A stretch of 64,000 bases of DNA, taken from assembly GCA_022264855.1 (NCBI GenBank), contig JABYQU010000013.1, positions 558,001-622,000 on the forward strand, in the 5' to 3' direction. Made by a program: the position numbers and the translations under genes. This stretch comes from Lenzites betulinus (taxonomy: Eukaryota; Basidiomycota; Agaricomycetes; Polyporales; Polyporaceae). Of the stretch, positions 1 to 12,500 are shown one piece after another (the stretch's first letter is position 1; each line of letters begins with the position of its first letter). Under the pieces are notes generated by a model. That model searched no databases, was not told the DNA's origin, and saw nothing but the letters and a program-made list of their open reading frames with translations.

Positions 1-998
1 GGGGAACGGGTGGGTGTTTATTGTGTCCTGTGTGCGGGTGGACGCGCGCGGGCGAGGGATGGCGAGATCGCCGGTGGCAACGCAGGGCCCCCGCCGTGTG
101 GCGGTCGCTCCGGACTGGACGTGCGCGGCGGTGGGTGGTACGACGGAGGCTGATACAGACTGCGATATCCGGCGGCGCGGGACGGTCGCAGCACCGTGCC
201 TGCGCGAGCAGCGCTGAGAGTTCAGCGAAGGGGCCGCCGGAGCGGTAGGTTCGCGGGCGTGTCGGAAGCTGCGTCGAAGCGCGGGTCGGCGCGCGCACAC
301 TCAGCACTGGCTATTGCAGCTCCTCGGACAGGGGCAGCGCGTTCGGACCGTCGGATGACCCTCGCTCGGACTCGGAGGGTGCGCGGGGCGATACGCTGCA
401 ACTTCAAGAGCAAACGTGCTGCTGGGGCGGCACGGGTCGCGATATCGGGGGCGTGCAGACTACGTACATTGCTCGTGGGCGCGCCTTGTGGCCTCGGCGT
501 GGCTGCGATACGCTGGCAGCTTGCCTGGATTGGGCGGGGAGGACTTCTAGAACTTTGCGTTCGTGCCGGATGGGGCGCTGATGGGTCGAAGAGAGAGCGG
601 GCTGCTGGCGGGTCTGCGTCGACGGCATGTCTGATCCCGCTTCCAGCTGCTCTCCAAGCTGTATATAGCGTGTGCTCGCAGGTGCTCGCCGAGACCGGGC
701 TCAGGGGCGAGGCGGTACGGGGCTGCGGTCGCTCGTCTCGCCGCCCAGTCGGTGTCTGTCGCTCGCGGCAGGGCCTCGGGGGAAGGGGGTGTCATGACAG
801 ACGAGGAGGAGGGCAGCTGGGAGATTCAGAATATTATACATTGCAGACATTGCAGCGTTGTGAGATGATTGGCGCGTCTAGTGCAAGGCCTGGGACAGAT
901 CGCGGCGGGGGACTCCACTCCCAGCTCGTCTCTCTTCTTCTCTCCCATCTCCTCACCTCCTACCCCTTCCGCCGCCACCCTCTCTCCCCCGTCCCACG
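1..998. other. Upstream region of GID4, no gene seen
   Basis: G+C-rich DNA with several open frames on both strands, none of which shows a recognisable protein or convincing splice signals. The last 80 bases are strongly pyrimidine-rich, as expected for a fungal promoter or leader in front of the gene starting at 999. A TATA-like run lies near 662. Confidence 0.4.
915..998 (+). promoter_or_regulatory. CT-rich leader of GID4
   Basis: A C/T-rich tract with TCTCTC, CCTCCT and CCCCGTCC stretches directly precedes the ATG at 999. Such tracts are common just upstream of start codons in filamentous fungi. The role is inferred from position and composition only. Confidence 0.35.
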
Positions 999-2677
999 AT
1001 GCCTGCAGAACACCCCATTCCCGCGATACACGACCTGTCCCAGTCCGACCCCCCGCAGCCACAGGTCAAGCTCTGTCTCGCCTGTTGCTGTCCTCTTGCC
1101 ACCGACGTCCCTAGCGCCGCCCCCTTCCTCGTCCACAACGACACAGACCTGCCCGTCGACTCTGCCCTCGTATGCGCCTCCTGTCGCACTCGTCTCCCTC
1201 CGCAAACCCCCGCTCGAGGCGGTTTGTTTGCCGAGGGCGCACGAGAGCTTCTGCGGCGCGCCGCATCACTTCAATCTGCAAACAACGAGGCCCCCTCGCC
1301 CCTCGGCCATGACTCTCTCCAATCCCAGCCCGCCAGCCCATCTGCCGTCGAGCCCTGTGCGCTGCCGGAGCTCATAATGGAAGCCCCTACCGTCCTCGCG
1401 CCGCGCGCCTTCATCTCTTCGTCCGCCGAAGCCCAGAGCTCCCATCCTTCTCCGGCTCCTGCAGCTCGCTTTGACAAGCTCCCGGCGTCCCCCCTCCCCT
1501 CGCCGGTCCTCAGTCGTCCCCAGCTCACTCCCATCGACACCAGCCATGCTAGCTCATCCCAGGCGCCCGTCGTCCAGCGTGCTGACCCGTCATCTGCCTC
1601 GCAAGCGTCAGGCAGCAGGCAGCGTCCCCACGTCGTCTCCTCTTCAGCCCCCGACCCGCTCGTGGACATCACGCGCCTCCGCGTCCGCTCGCAGGGCCAT
1701 CACTGCCTCTACCCCGGGGCCACTTTCCAGGGCACCCAGAAGAGTGGCAGGAATAGCTACGACGTCAACGTGACCATAGTGGTGCGTACGAGAGACACCA
1801 TCTTTGCTCATCGGCAGCACTAAGCGGCCTGTGGCGTTTCAGGACGTCGACTTCGCATCGTCCCACCTGTGCGGGTACCTCCGCATCCGCGGGCTGACGG
1901 ACGACTGGCCAGAGTTGACGACGTACTTTGACGCCGAGATAATTGGCAGCCGGTACGGGTTTCTCACCCGCAACTGGGGCGCGACAGAATCGGAGGACAT
2001 GGTCCACTGGGCCCGTTTCCCTGCATTCCGACATGTTAAGAATGAGTTGAACAAGCCGCATTTGACGATGAAGGATGCGCTCAACCGCGGCGCTGTCTTC
2101 ATGCGCTGGAAGGAGAAGTTCCTCGTCCCCGACCACCGTGTGCAGGACATCAACGGTGCCAGTTTTGCTGGTGAGTGACATCATGCCAATCCACTGCCAG
2201 CCCCATGCTTCCCCGGGGGGTTGCATTTGCGCTGTCTTTGAATTCGAGAGATGATCAATGCAGCCATCTGACGACGTGTTTGTTGCGATCTGCAGGATTC
2301 TACTATGTCTGTGTGGACTTCAACCCGCAACAGACGGGATCTGTGCATCTGCCGTCTCCGGCGGATGAAGGCGTTGATTTCGTGTCGTCCCCGACGACGA
2401 CGCAATCAACACCGATGACGAAGCCTGAGACAGCCCCACGCTCGCGGCGCATATCCCTGAACCGCGGTTCCCGCCGCCCGGGCAGGTCTGCTTCACGCGG
2501 CTGTCCGTCTAACGTGGCGACGATGAGCGGGTTCTATTTCCACCAGAATTCGGAGCCGTGAGTGCATCCATCTCCCGTTTGGCGGCCCTTGTTGACGGCT
2601 GCGCAATCTATAGTTACCAGCAGCTGTCTTTGGTTCACGTCCCCGAGCACACGAGCTCGTGCTTTGAATTCCGATGA
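999..2677 (+). CDS. GID4: GID4/VID24-type substrate receptor of the GID/CTLH E3 ubiquitin ligase
   Basis: Members of this family bind N-terminal proline degrons of gluconeogenic enzymes and bring them to the GID ubiquitin ligase. I read four exons: 999-1781, 1843-2170, 2296-2557 and 2614-2677, giving 478 residues. The first 200 or so residues are Pro/Ser-rich and low complexity. The VID24 beta-barrel starts near residue 230 (SQGHHCLYPGATFQGTQKSG) and continues with DDWPELTTYFDAEI, FPAFRHVKNELNKP, FMRWKEKFLVPDH, ASFAGFYYVCVDF and MSGFYFHQNSEP. An in-frame stop at 2559-2561 is avoided because its bases belong to a GTGAGT donor at 2558; the last exon then adds YQQLSLVHVPEHTSS and a short tail, the usual end of the family. 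The acidic or Pro-rich insert between FYYVCVDF and MSGFYF is lineage-variable. The N-terminal start is less certain than the domain. Confidence 0.9.
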
Positions 2678-3275
2678 GTTGAGAGTCGGTTATCATGATA
2701 GTTGGCCATGCCAAAAGCTGCGGAGGCGAGCGACGGCGTTGGGTGGACGTCCCTGTCGCTCTCCCTGGTAGCTGCATTATTCTAGTATACTCGTTTTGCG
2801 ATACGACCACCCCGCTCCAGGGTTCACTGTCACGAGCCACCCAAACGTCCCCCCTCACCCCACCGAATATCTCTGGACATGCTCTCAGCTCATCATATTC
2901 CCGGTTGCCGCGCTAACGACACGTCCATCCATACCACTTGCATTTCCGTGCCTTCTCGTGTACTATCTTTACTCGTGGCTGTAGGCAGCGGCCACATACC
3001 TGTTGTACGACCGTTGCAATCCATGTTCTCGTTGTGCATCCCCCATGGTCGAGAGAGCGCGCGGACGAGGACAAGGACTCGCGGCGGGTGTCTGGGCCCG
3101 GATGATATTCCGTGATAGCCGCGGCGGCGAGTGCCGAGAGATCCTGGTCGCTTTCTGCCACTTGCTCTCAGCGAGCCTCGGGTCGACCTCACCATCCTCC
3201 TCACCTTCCTCACTCCCTCTCCGCCCCCCTCCTCCCCCCTTCCGTTCCTTCTCCCCAAGCTGCCGACCAGCCGGC
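2678..3275. other. Intergenic spacer between GID4 and the casein kinase gene
   Basis: No gene seen. It should hold the GID4 3' UTR and the promoter of the kinase. The part from about 3187 to 3260 is CT-rich (runs of CCTCC and TCCCCC) and lies just before the kinase ATG at 3276. Confidence 0.5.
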
Positions 3276-5605
3276 ATGGCGTCCCACAACTCCTCCAACA
3301 ACATCGTCGGCGGCCACTACCGCGTCGGAAAGAAGATCGGGGAGGGCTCCTTCGGGGTTATCTTCGAAGGTCCGTCTTTGCTCGTGCAGTCCTCTACCAG
3401 TCGCCCATCCGTTCGTCTCGAGCCAAGGGTGATTAACATGTAATTTTGCGCTCGCAGGAACGAACCTGCTCAACTCGCAAACCGTCGCAATCAAATTTGT
3501 ACGCCTCCGCGGTGGTCCTACCGCCGCTGCTCTCCGCCATTGTTCCCCCGCTCATGCCACCGTGTCACGCAGGAACCACGGAAAGCAGAGGCCCCGCAGC
3601 TGCGCGATGAGTGCCGCTCCTACCGCATCCTCGCGGGCTGCCGTCAGTACCCGTCACGCCCGTCCAATGCCCGCCCGCCCGCCTAACTGACCTCTCCCCT
3701 CCCGCTCTCCCCGTGTTATGTCTCCTCGGGCCCGTTTCACGTCGATTGCCATGCCGCAGCGGGGATTCCGCAGATCTACCACTTCGGCCAGGAGGGCCTG
3801 CACAACATCCTCGTCATCGACCTGCTCGGGCTGAGCTTGGAGGACCTGTTCGACATGTGCGGGCGCAAGTTCTCGATCAAGACGGTGTGCATGGCTGCGC
3901 GGCAGATGGTGCGTGTGCCTTCTGTGTCCCCATCGCCATCTCTTCCGTCCCATCTGCATCTCGCACCGTCCGCGGGTGCGGATGTGCCGGGCACATATCG
4001 CTGTGCGCTGCGTGCTGCTCGGATGGACGAAGAGAGGAAGAAAGAAAAAAGTAGCGGACATTGACAAGGCGCGTGCGTGTGTGCTCCCGCAGATTACCCG
4101 CGTCCAGACGATCCACGAGAAGAACCTCATCTACCGCGACATCAAGCCGGACAACTTCCTCATCGGTCGCCCAGGCACGAAGAACGCGAACAGTATGCGC
4201 ACTCCGTGCCTCTCCTCCGTGGCCGCAGGACCTCTACTGACCGCGCGTGCGCCCCCACAGTGATCCACATCGTCGACTTCGGCATGGCGAAGCAGTACCG
4301 GGACCCGAAGACGAAGCAGCACATCCCGTACCGGGAGCGGAAGAGTCTGAGCGGGACGGCGCGCTACATGAGCATCAACACCCATTTGGGACGCGGTATG
4401 TTGTTTGCGCGACAGTAGCAGCACCGCTGTGCGTGCGTTACGCGGGTCCTTACGTCATGTTGGCAGAGCAATCGCGCAGAGACGACCTGGAGGCGCTCGG
4501 CCATGTCTTCATGTACTTTTTGCGCGGGAGCCTACCATGGCAGGGCCTCAAGGCCGCGACGAACAAGCAAAAGTACGAGAAGATTGGGGAGAAGAAGCAG
4601 ACGACGCCGATCAGGGAGTTGTGCGAGGGCTTCCCCGGTGCGCCCATATTCAATATTATTGTCTGCGTCACGCACGGGCTGGGGTGCTGACGTCGCCCCG
4701 CATCGCCGCAGAGGAGTTCAACATCTACCTGAACTATGTCCGCAAATTGGGTTTCGAGGAGACGCCCGATTACGATTTCCTCCGCGAGCTGTTTGCGAAG
4801 GTTTTGAAGAACAACGGCGACGTCGAAGACGCGGTCTATGACTGGAACCTGCTGAACGGTACGCTTCGCCCGTGCTGCTCCGTCCCACAAACGTGCCGCT
4901 AAAATGAGGTCCCCCGATTCTGATCAGGTGGCCGAGGCTGGGAAGCGTCACTGGTGCGTATAATATCTCCGTGCTTCCCCTTCTCCCGGCCGCCTCGAGG
5001 CCCGCCCAGTCGCGCACCCTGCTCACGCGTCCTTCCCGGCTGCGCAGGGCGGCCAGAACCAGATCCTCGCCCAAATACAGAACACACCCGCGTCGCCCGC
5101 CCAGCAGCAGCAGGCGCACGACCGCCGGCGCGACCCCGACCGCACCGGGCGCGGCGACGACCGCCGGCGCGCGTCGCAGGCCGGGACGCCCGTCGCCCCG
5201 CCGTCGCCCGCGCTCGTGCGCACGGGCTCGAAGACGCGGCACGCGCCGAACCTCATTCCCGGGGGCCCCATGTCCGCCGCGGCGCAGGTGGACGTGCCGG
5301 CCGCGCAGCGGCGGCTCAGCCAGCAGCAGGGGAGCGCGTCACATCCGTACGCGCACGCGCCGCCGTACGACACGTACGGGCGCGGCGGCGGCGGCGACGA
5401 GTACTCGGCGAGCCAGCAGCCGTACGGGCGCGCGTCGCCGATGGTGTCGAGCGTGAACGCGGCGCCGCCGGCGCTGAGCAATGTGCGCGCGATGGGCGGC
5501 GAGGTCGGCGCGGCGCATGGCGGCGAGTACCCGGGGCAGCAGATGGACGGCGCGCCGCCGCCGCAGAGCTCGTTCTGGAGGATTCTTACGTGTCGATGTG
5601 GATGA
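3276..5605 (+). CDS. YCK: Membrane-type casein kinase I (YCK1/2 family)
   Basis: A Ser/Thr kinase of the plasma-membrane CK1 class, known in yeasts for roles in nutrient sensing, endocytosis and morphogenesis. Ten exons fit in phase: 3276-3369, 3458-3498, 3573-3642, 3760-3908, 4093-4192, 4261-4395, 4467-4637, 4712-4858, 4928-4953 and 5048-5605, giving 496 residues. Visible motifs are the glycine loop [12 protein letters not shown], the VAIKF lysine, the catalytic loop [16 protein letters not shown] in [13 protein letters not shown], and the CK1 signature [20 protein letters not shown]. The kinase domain ends near residue 310 and is followed by a Gln-, Gly- and Ser-rich tail of about 185 residues. 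The protein ends in [10 protein letters not shown]; cysteines at the very end are the palmitoylation sites of yeast Yck kinases, so a membrane anchor is likely although the spacing is CxC rather than CC. Exon 9 is only 26 bases. Confidence 0.93.
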
Positions 5606-6552
5606 GCGCCCCGCGTGTGTGTGCGCGCGCGGGGCCTCGTCCGTCCTGTCCTTACGCCTGGTTACGATTTGCACGGTCCGCTTTGCTCTTTTTTCTTTCT
5701 TTCTTTCTTTTTTCGCATGCTGTTGCCCCTTTCCGTCCTCCTCTATTCCCCCTTTTAGCTGGATATTCATCGGTCTTCACACATGGGTTTTCGCGTCTCC
5801 GTCTTTGCGCCGTCCGTTCTTGCTCGCTCATTCTCTCGTCCTGCTATGTCTTCCGTACACACCACCCGATACCTGCCCTGCCCTGCCCCGCCCGCTCGCA
5901 ATGAGTCATCACAACAGAACAGAACACCGCCAATCCCCTCATGTCTCTTGTCTCTGAGTACCCCCAACCCCCACCACCCCCACTTTCATCTTCACCTTCA
6001 TCTCTACTCACCCATACGAATACGCATGCGCGTGCGCTGCGTCGGCCGCCTCGCGCCTCTTCGCTCCCCCGCACTCACCACCTACACGAACGAAGTCTTA
6101 CAGATACAGTCCCTCATCGCGTAATATGAGCTAATACGGCTGCGGCAAAGGCCGCCTTGACGTCGATTCTGCCCGATGGTAGGGCCTGCGCGGGAGCTAC
6201 TAAGTAGTAGGAAGTACAGCCGGACGGGAACGCTACACAGATTGAGAGGAACGGGCTACACGGAATTCGAAAGAGTCACCGCACGGAGCAGGGCATTATA
6301 CAGGAAATAATAACACAGCGGATTTGGTCCGGACAGTCGGATAGAACACAGAACGCGGAGGACAACGCAATAACGTGGTCGTCTGGAGAAGATATCGAGG
6401 GAAGAGGAGATGCGTACGTAGACGATAAGATACAGATACAGGTGCACACCCAGAACTAGAGTCTGGTTGCCGGAATGTCAGATCTTCAATAGGTTCGACA
6501 CAAACCCCGAACTTGGTATGAGACCAAGATCTTCAAAGCCTCTCAGATGAAT
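5606..6552. other. Convergent 3' spacer
   Basis: Lies between the ends of the kinase gene (+) and the JmjC gene (-). No coding signal recognised. It contains a C/T-rich stretch at 5640-6100 with a TTTC microsatellite and a CCCCACC-rich part, presumably 3' UTR sequence. Confidence 0.5.
5689..5713. repeat. (TTTC)n microsatellite
   Basis: Several tandem TTTC units bounded by T runs, in the presumed 3' UTR of the kinase gene. A simple sequence repeat with no inferred function. Confidence 0.7.
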
Positions 6553-9500
6553 TCAGAATTTGCGGCCGGAGCGCGCGTCGTCGAGCGCCCTGCTCGAGCT
6601 CCGCCGCGGACTCTGCTCGCGCGGGTCGCGATCCCTATGATCGCGCGAGAGCGACACGTACGCCGGGCTCTCGCGCTTGGTCGGCTCGGACAGGCGCGCG
6701 CGCGCGTCTGCAGCAGGCGGGGGAGGGGGAGGAGGGGCGTCGGCGTGAGCGTGCGGTTCCGATTCCGGCGCTGGCGCAGCAGTGTGCGAAGGGGACGTAC
6801 CTCGTGCGGTGGGCGAGCTGTGCCGGACGTGCTCGGTCGGGGACGGGTACGAGTCGTTCGTGGAGGGCGGCGTGAGCTCCGCGCCGCGCTGCCGGTCGCG
6901 GTGGTCTTGCTCGCTCACGGGCGAGTCGGCCGCGTTGCGGCGGTGTCGCGAGGACCGGGGTGACTGGGAGCGGCCTGAAGGGGGGAGAGAAATGGTCAGC
7001 GTTAGTGCAGTGGCGAAGGAGCTGAACTTACCACGGGTGCGCGAGTGCATAGTGTGGGACCTCTCCCGGTGCCGTTCAGAGACGCCGTCTTCCCGATGCG
7101 AGGACTCGTGGTGCCGGCGTCTGTGCGACGACGACGAGTCCCTGTGCCGGTCGCGCGAGGACTCCTGCGTGTCGGCAGCAGCCCTGTCGCGGTGCGAAGA
7201 CGCGCGGGACCTTTCCCGCGATTCGCCCCGCTGCGACTTGTGCGACGCTGCGGGGGACGCCTCCCGCCGCGAGTGCCGGCGACTGTCAGAGGGCCTGTCT
7301 TGGCGCGTGTCTCGTCGGTTGTCGAGCGACACATCCGGGAGGGTAGCTTGTCCCCAGCCACTGTACGGCTTCTCTGGAAGATTGTTCCGTGCGGGGGCCG
7401 GCGGGGGAACTGGTCCCCATTGTAATGGTGGCCCGGTAGTCAACTGGGGGCCGTTCTGGGGAGTATGGTCACGGCTGGGACCGCCGCGAGGGGGGCCGGG
7501 TGGGTGGGGGATTTGGAATGGCCGGTTGTGGTGCTGTGGGTGCGGGTGATTTTGCCCTTGGCCGTCACGCGGGAAGCCACCCTGGGGAGGACGGTGCCAG
7601 CCGCGATTATCGTTGTTCTGGTTGTTCTGGTTGTTCTGGGTGGGATAGTTCGGGTAGTTGGGAGGGGGGAACTCGCCCTGCGGCTGCAAGGTACGCGTGA
7701 GTAGGGCGATTTAGGGCGGACCGCGTGCAGTCTACATACCTGGTTGTAGTTGGGGCTTTGCTGCATCTCCTGTGACGGCGCACGCATGTGAGTGTTGATT
7801 GGCATGGCGGCCCAAATCATCCCAGAGGCGGTCATAGTGGGCTGCAGCTGGCTGGCCTCCGCTATCTTCGTCATGCGAGCGTCGATCATGTTAGCCACGC
7901 ACTCCCTGACCATCGCCTCCGTCATGGGCATAGAATTGGCCATCGCAGCCTCGATGTGCTCCACCTTCTCGCGCGACACACGATCCCGCTCCATCAAGAT
8001 GGCGATATGGTTTTGCACTTTGTCAGTCCGCACGCGTTCTGCCTGAACTTGCACGTGAGTCCTTCTGCCCTCCTTCATCGCCTCCTTCAGCTCCTCCTTC
8101 GTAGTGCGCAGGGCTTCGGAGGTCTCCTGGAGCGACCGACGCAGCGCGGCGAGCTCCTCTTCCTGTGAGGCTTGTTTCCGTTCTTGGGCAACCAGCCTGG
8201 CCTCCTGTGCGGCTTGTTTCTCCTCCTGGGCGACCCGCTTAGCCTCCTGTTCGGCTTGCTTCTGCTGGCTTTCCTCGAAAGCGCGAGCCAGGGCAGCTAA
8301 TTGGTCCACCATGCGCTGATCCGGCCCATGTGGACGGAGATCCTCCATATGGGCTGCCACAATGCCAGACAAGAATGAGCGCGTCGCCCCCAGGAAAGCA
8401 GTGTCTGGGTCATTGGCCTTGGAGGACAGCTGCACAGCGGATTGCGGAATTTCCGGGGCGAAGGCGGGAGTCGAGGGCACGGTGGCGGCTGAAGATTCCG
8501 CGGGGGCCGGTTGGGGATGCGAGCGATCCTGTGCGCGAGAGGCGTTGACGGTCGTGGCAGACGATTGCGGGCGTGCCTCATCCTTCTGCTTCCCCGCTGT
8601 TCCGATGACAGTATACAATTCAACAGGTGGTTCCGGTGCGTTCTTATCGGGGAGCAGGTAACTGGTCGGGGCGCTGGTCGCGGAAGCCCCCTGGGGACGC
8701 TTCGTGTTCGCGCTGCGGACGGAGGGCCCACTCCGACGGGCTGTGGGACCGTTGACAGTCAGATGTCGGCTGTCCGACCCATTGCGCGGTCGTTGGAGGT
8801 TACTGGGCCCATCAGACGAGACGGCGGCGGGCTTGGGCTTCTTCACCTTCGTTGGGGCTGCGCCTTCGTTCTGCTCCTGGTCGCGCCTCTTTGCCATCTC
8901 TTGCGTCGTGATACCAGGAGGTCCCTTGCGCCTCTTTGCGGCAGGCCCAAGAGTATCGGCGGATGCTGCAGGAGTGCCAGAACCCGTATGCCCGGATGCT
9001 GGGCCTTCCGGCTCGAGGGGCGCTGCAGCGCGAGCACGTTTCGTTGAGGTGATGCGAGACAGTGGGGGACGCGGAGCTCGTTCGTTCGCTGTCGAAGAGG
9101 AGGCGATTGCAGTTCCGGAAAGCGACGGAGTGTGAGTGTCCTCAATTTCTGGGTAGGCGAGGGTCATGCCGGGCACAGAAACGGGAGCAGCGGGTTTAGG
9201 TGTCGGTGAAAGGTGATCGTCGGACGACGAGGGGACAGTGTTGGGCCTGCGTTTGGGCTTCTTGATTACGGGTCGTGATGCCGCGAACACGGGCGAGGCG
9301 TTGTTGGCTGCTTGTAACGCCTCTACCAGCCCCAGGGCGGCTGTATTGTCCGCGACCGCAGCATCCATATCAGAGGGAGACAGTTCCTCGTCGGGAGCCG
9401 GCTGCAGCGCAGGGTCAGCACGTAAAGGCCGACGGAGTGCAGGGACGCGACGTACTTCATGGGCGCGCGGCGGACGGTCATCCTCGCCGGCGACGTCTCT

Positions 9501-12500
9501 GACACCACTCGAACCTGCATGCACATGGCTAGAGTTGCCAGAGTCCACAGATTTGGGCTTTTTCCGCGTATGATTCGCAGAATCCCCAGATGAAGAAAAC
9601 GTCCTTTTCCTCTCCGAGATATACCGAGGCATCGGGGGTACAGAAACGTACATGACGGCGCGGGGTATATCGGAATCGGAGTACTCCAACTCGATGATTT
9701 CCGTTTCGTCGTCCACTGGTAGGGCCTCTGATAACACAGCTATTGATGGCTGCGTCGACGGCTGCCTGCGAGGGTTTCTCGCCGGCGAATCACCAGAGCC
9801 ACTATCTTGTTCGGACCCGCTATCATAAGCCGTGAGAGGCGAAGAACTTCTCGACGGCGGGTCTACCTCCGCATTGGTCGAAGTCGCGTCGATAACCATG
9901 GGCCGTACGTGCACTTCGTCGACAAAAGGGTCTTCAACCTGCAGGTAGCGAACGTAAGTAGGAGTCCCCCACGGGGTGGCTTTACTCACCTCGCTTTCCT
10001 TGTCATAAAACCCGAGCGTGACCTTCGCGTGGCCAGGCCGGCACTTCGGGAAACTCAAGGCAGCTATTCTGAGACGCTCGGTGACGTCGGAGACACCGTC
10101 GAGGTTGAAATACTTCTTCTTGACATTGAGGTGCTTCATTGCTTCCGCGTTCCTTCTGTGGAAGGAATGCCATTTCATTCCGTCTTTGGGGGAGTCGCGG
10201 TACTCGAGAATGGCTTCCGCCGAATGTGTGCCCTCGTGCAAAAGATGGCGAAAGCATTTGGCTGAGTGGCAGACCTTACATCTGAGAAGGTTACTTGGGG
10301 CATCCTGGTGCGACTTAGTCTTAGCTTTGGCGCCGGATTGAGAATTGTTAGGACGACAAGTGCCCAATCTGCCATCCTGCATGAACACGGCCATCAATAT
10401 GATTCATTGCTTTCAATACATATAACGTCGACCACTTACTGCTGTCTGCTCTCTGTGATCACGCAAAGCACACGCTGCCTCAAAGACGCAAACGCCTTTG
10501 GCCGAGCGGATATCCCTAGAAACGGACGTTAGTAGTACGCCTTGAGTACACAGCACATCGACATACGATTTTCTAGTGGCTGACAATGCTTCCCCCAAGG
10601 GGAGCGCCGAAGTGACTACCCTCGCCGCTTCGTTACGGTCAGAGAGCAGCATGTCGAAGGGTCGACACTGCATGGGCACCATATCCGCACAATCGCAGTT
10701 CCGACCTTCGACGTAGCACGTCGGGCAGATAAGGATCCCATCGCCTGGCCGCCGCTGAACCGTGACCGACCCATCCTCGCGCGGACACGAGTTGCATTCG
10801 AAAAAGCTTTGAAAGATATCCGCGCCGCAGAAGTCACAGGCGAAATTACAAGATGCCGTGCGATCCTGAGCCCGGGGATTCTCGCAGTCAGCGTCGGGTT
10901 CGCGTGGGGGCCGGAAAGTGATTGTGGCACGGCTTGACGAGGCTAGTTGCGGACTGCTGCTGGAAGCTACAGGCGTGGATACTAACCTCAAACCGGTGCT
11001 CGGTTCGGAGCGAAGAACGTGCCCCAGGTCGGCGTGGCGACTCGCGTACTCGTCGCGTAGAACTTCGTCGAACAGCTGGACCAGCCGCTTGAGTTTTCGT
11101 GCGCGCACCGCGATATCTTCGGAGGAATGAGATACGTTGTGTTTGGTCGATCCGGTGGGGAAGCTGGAGTCAGTGGGGAGGATGGGGCAGGGCAATAGCT
11201 CATCCTCGTCGGAATCAGCTGAATGCGTAAGAGCATCTCGCACAGCTTGCGTGAGGTGAAGTATCGATCGATATATGACCGTCTTCACTCGATATTGTTC
11301 GGGGCGACAGACTCTGTGCGTTCATGATACATTTATCAGCGCAAAGACATTAGTGACAACGGGACGGACCCACCTGCGATAAATCGGAAGTTCGCTATGA
11401 AGGGCGGTCTCCAGACTATCCAGTGTCATCCTGGACCAGCTAGTCTTCATTGCGAGCCCGCCAGAGTTGACTACCTGATGACAGCTGCGCGGTGGGACGA
11501 GGATCAGGTCGCCGACCCGCTGTTCAACGACGTAGACGGTGAACGGCGCCCTGCCGAGTTCCTCGAGCGAGGTGACGTGCGTCTCCCAATCTAGCTCTTG
11601 CTTGAGGTGTTTGTGGAAATACTTTGCGACCGCGGTTGCATCATCTGCGGCAGTCATGAACCAATACGACGACGAGTTGTCCTCAGAAAAGCACATTAAG
11701 TTGTGCCCGGAAGAGCAGCAAAGGTCCTTATGCGCAGCCGTGTAGGTGTCGCCGATGCCCATGTAGCACAGGAGCGACTCCACGGTTTCCTGGAATACAA
11801 GTATAAGCACTAGGCATCGTAGACCGAGATTGTGAACTCACGGATTCGGACAGGTATCCAAGATAGTCGTCCGGCGACCCAGGCAATATGTTGGGTAGTA
11901 TCGGACTATGATGCAAAAGCCATTCGCGCCATTGAAGGGGACAGTCGGCATCCTTCCAATACAACCTCTGGGACTCTTATATCGCAGCAATATTGGTTAG
12001 CTCGCTAAATAGTCTGGACGATCACGAGGGCTAACCTCCCGCGACACTGTGGACACTTTGTGATTGAGAGGTCTCCACAAATTTGGCCAGTGGCATACGG
12101 TGGTCGCTGCGATCGTGTATGTTGCGGACGTTGATTTCTGAAATTTGCAAAGTGAGTCGAAGTACTAGGGGTCGAAGTCTGTTACGGACCCTGATCACCG
12201 GAGGTCTTGAGCAGCCACTCCAGACTGAACATCTCCCGCGGCCAGCTTTCGTGTTTGTCATAGTCCACTATCACGAGAGGGGTTCCTCTACTCTCATGCT
12301 CCGCCATGGCCTTGGACAACTCTGTAGCTCCCGCGAGCGCAGACACTCGCGGCACCGGCTGGAAACTGGCATACTTGCTGCTATTCAAGTCCGCTATCGA
12401 CCAACCTTTCGTACTGATGCGAGGTAGATGAGTCCGAGAGCTGAAGATAGCGGGTTCGATTGGGGGCACAGCGCCCGAGCTGCCAGTGGTGGGCTGTTCA

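Noticed and set aside
196..1377. 393-codon open frame on the + strand overlapping the start of GID4
   Set aside because: Arg/Ala/Pro-rich with no family motif, and in its second half it is out of frame with the clear GID4 reading. A high-G+C shadow.
4954..5904. 316-codon Arg-rich frame overlapping the kinase tail
   Set aside because: Shadow of the Gln/Gly/Ser-rich tail exon in another frame; the true frame ends [10 protein letters not shown].
12440..12480. GGTTCGATT-like tRNA B-box
   Set aside because: It sits inside the first JmjC exon, lacks a matching A-box and no cloverleaf can be drawn.
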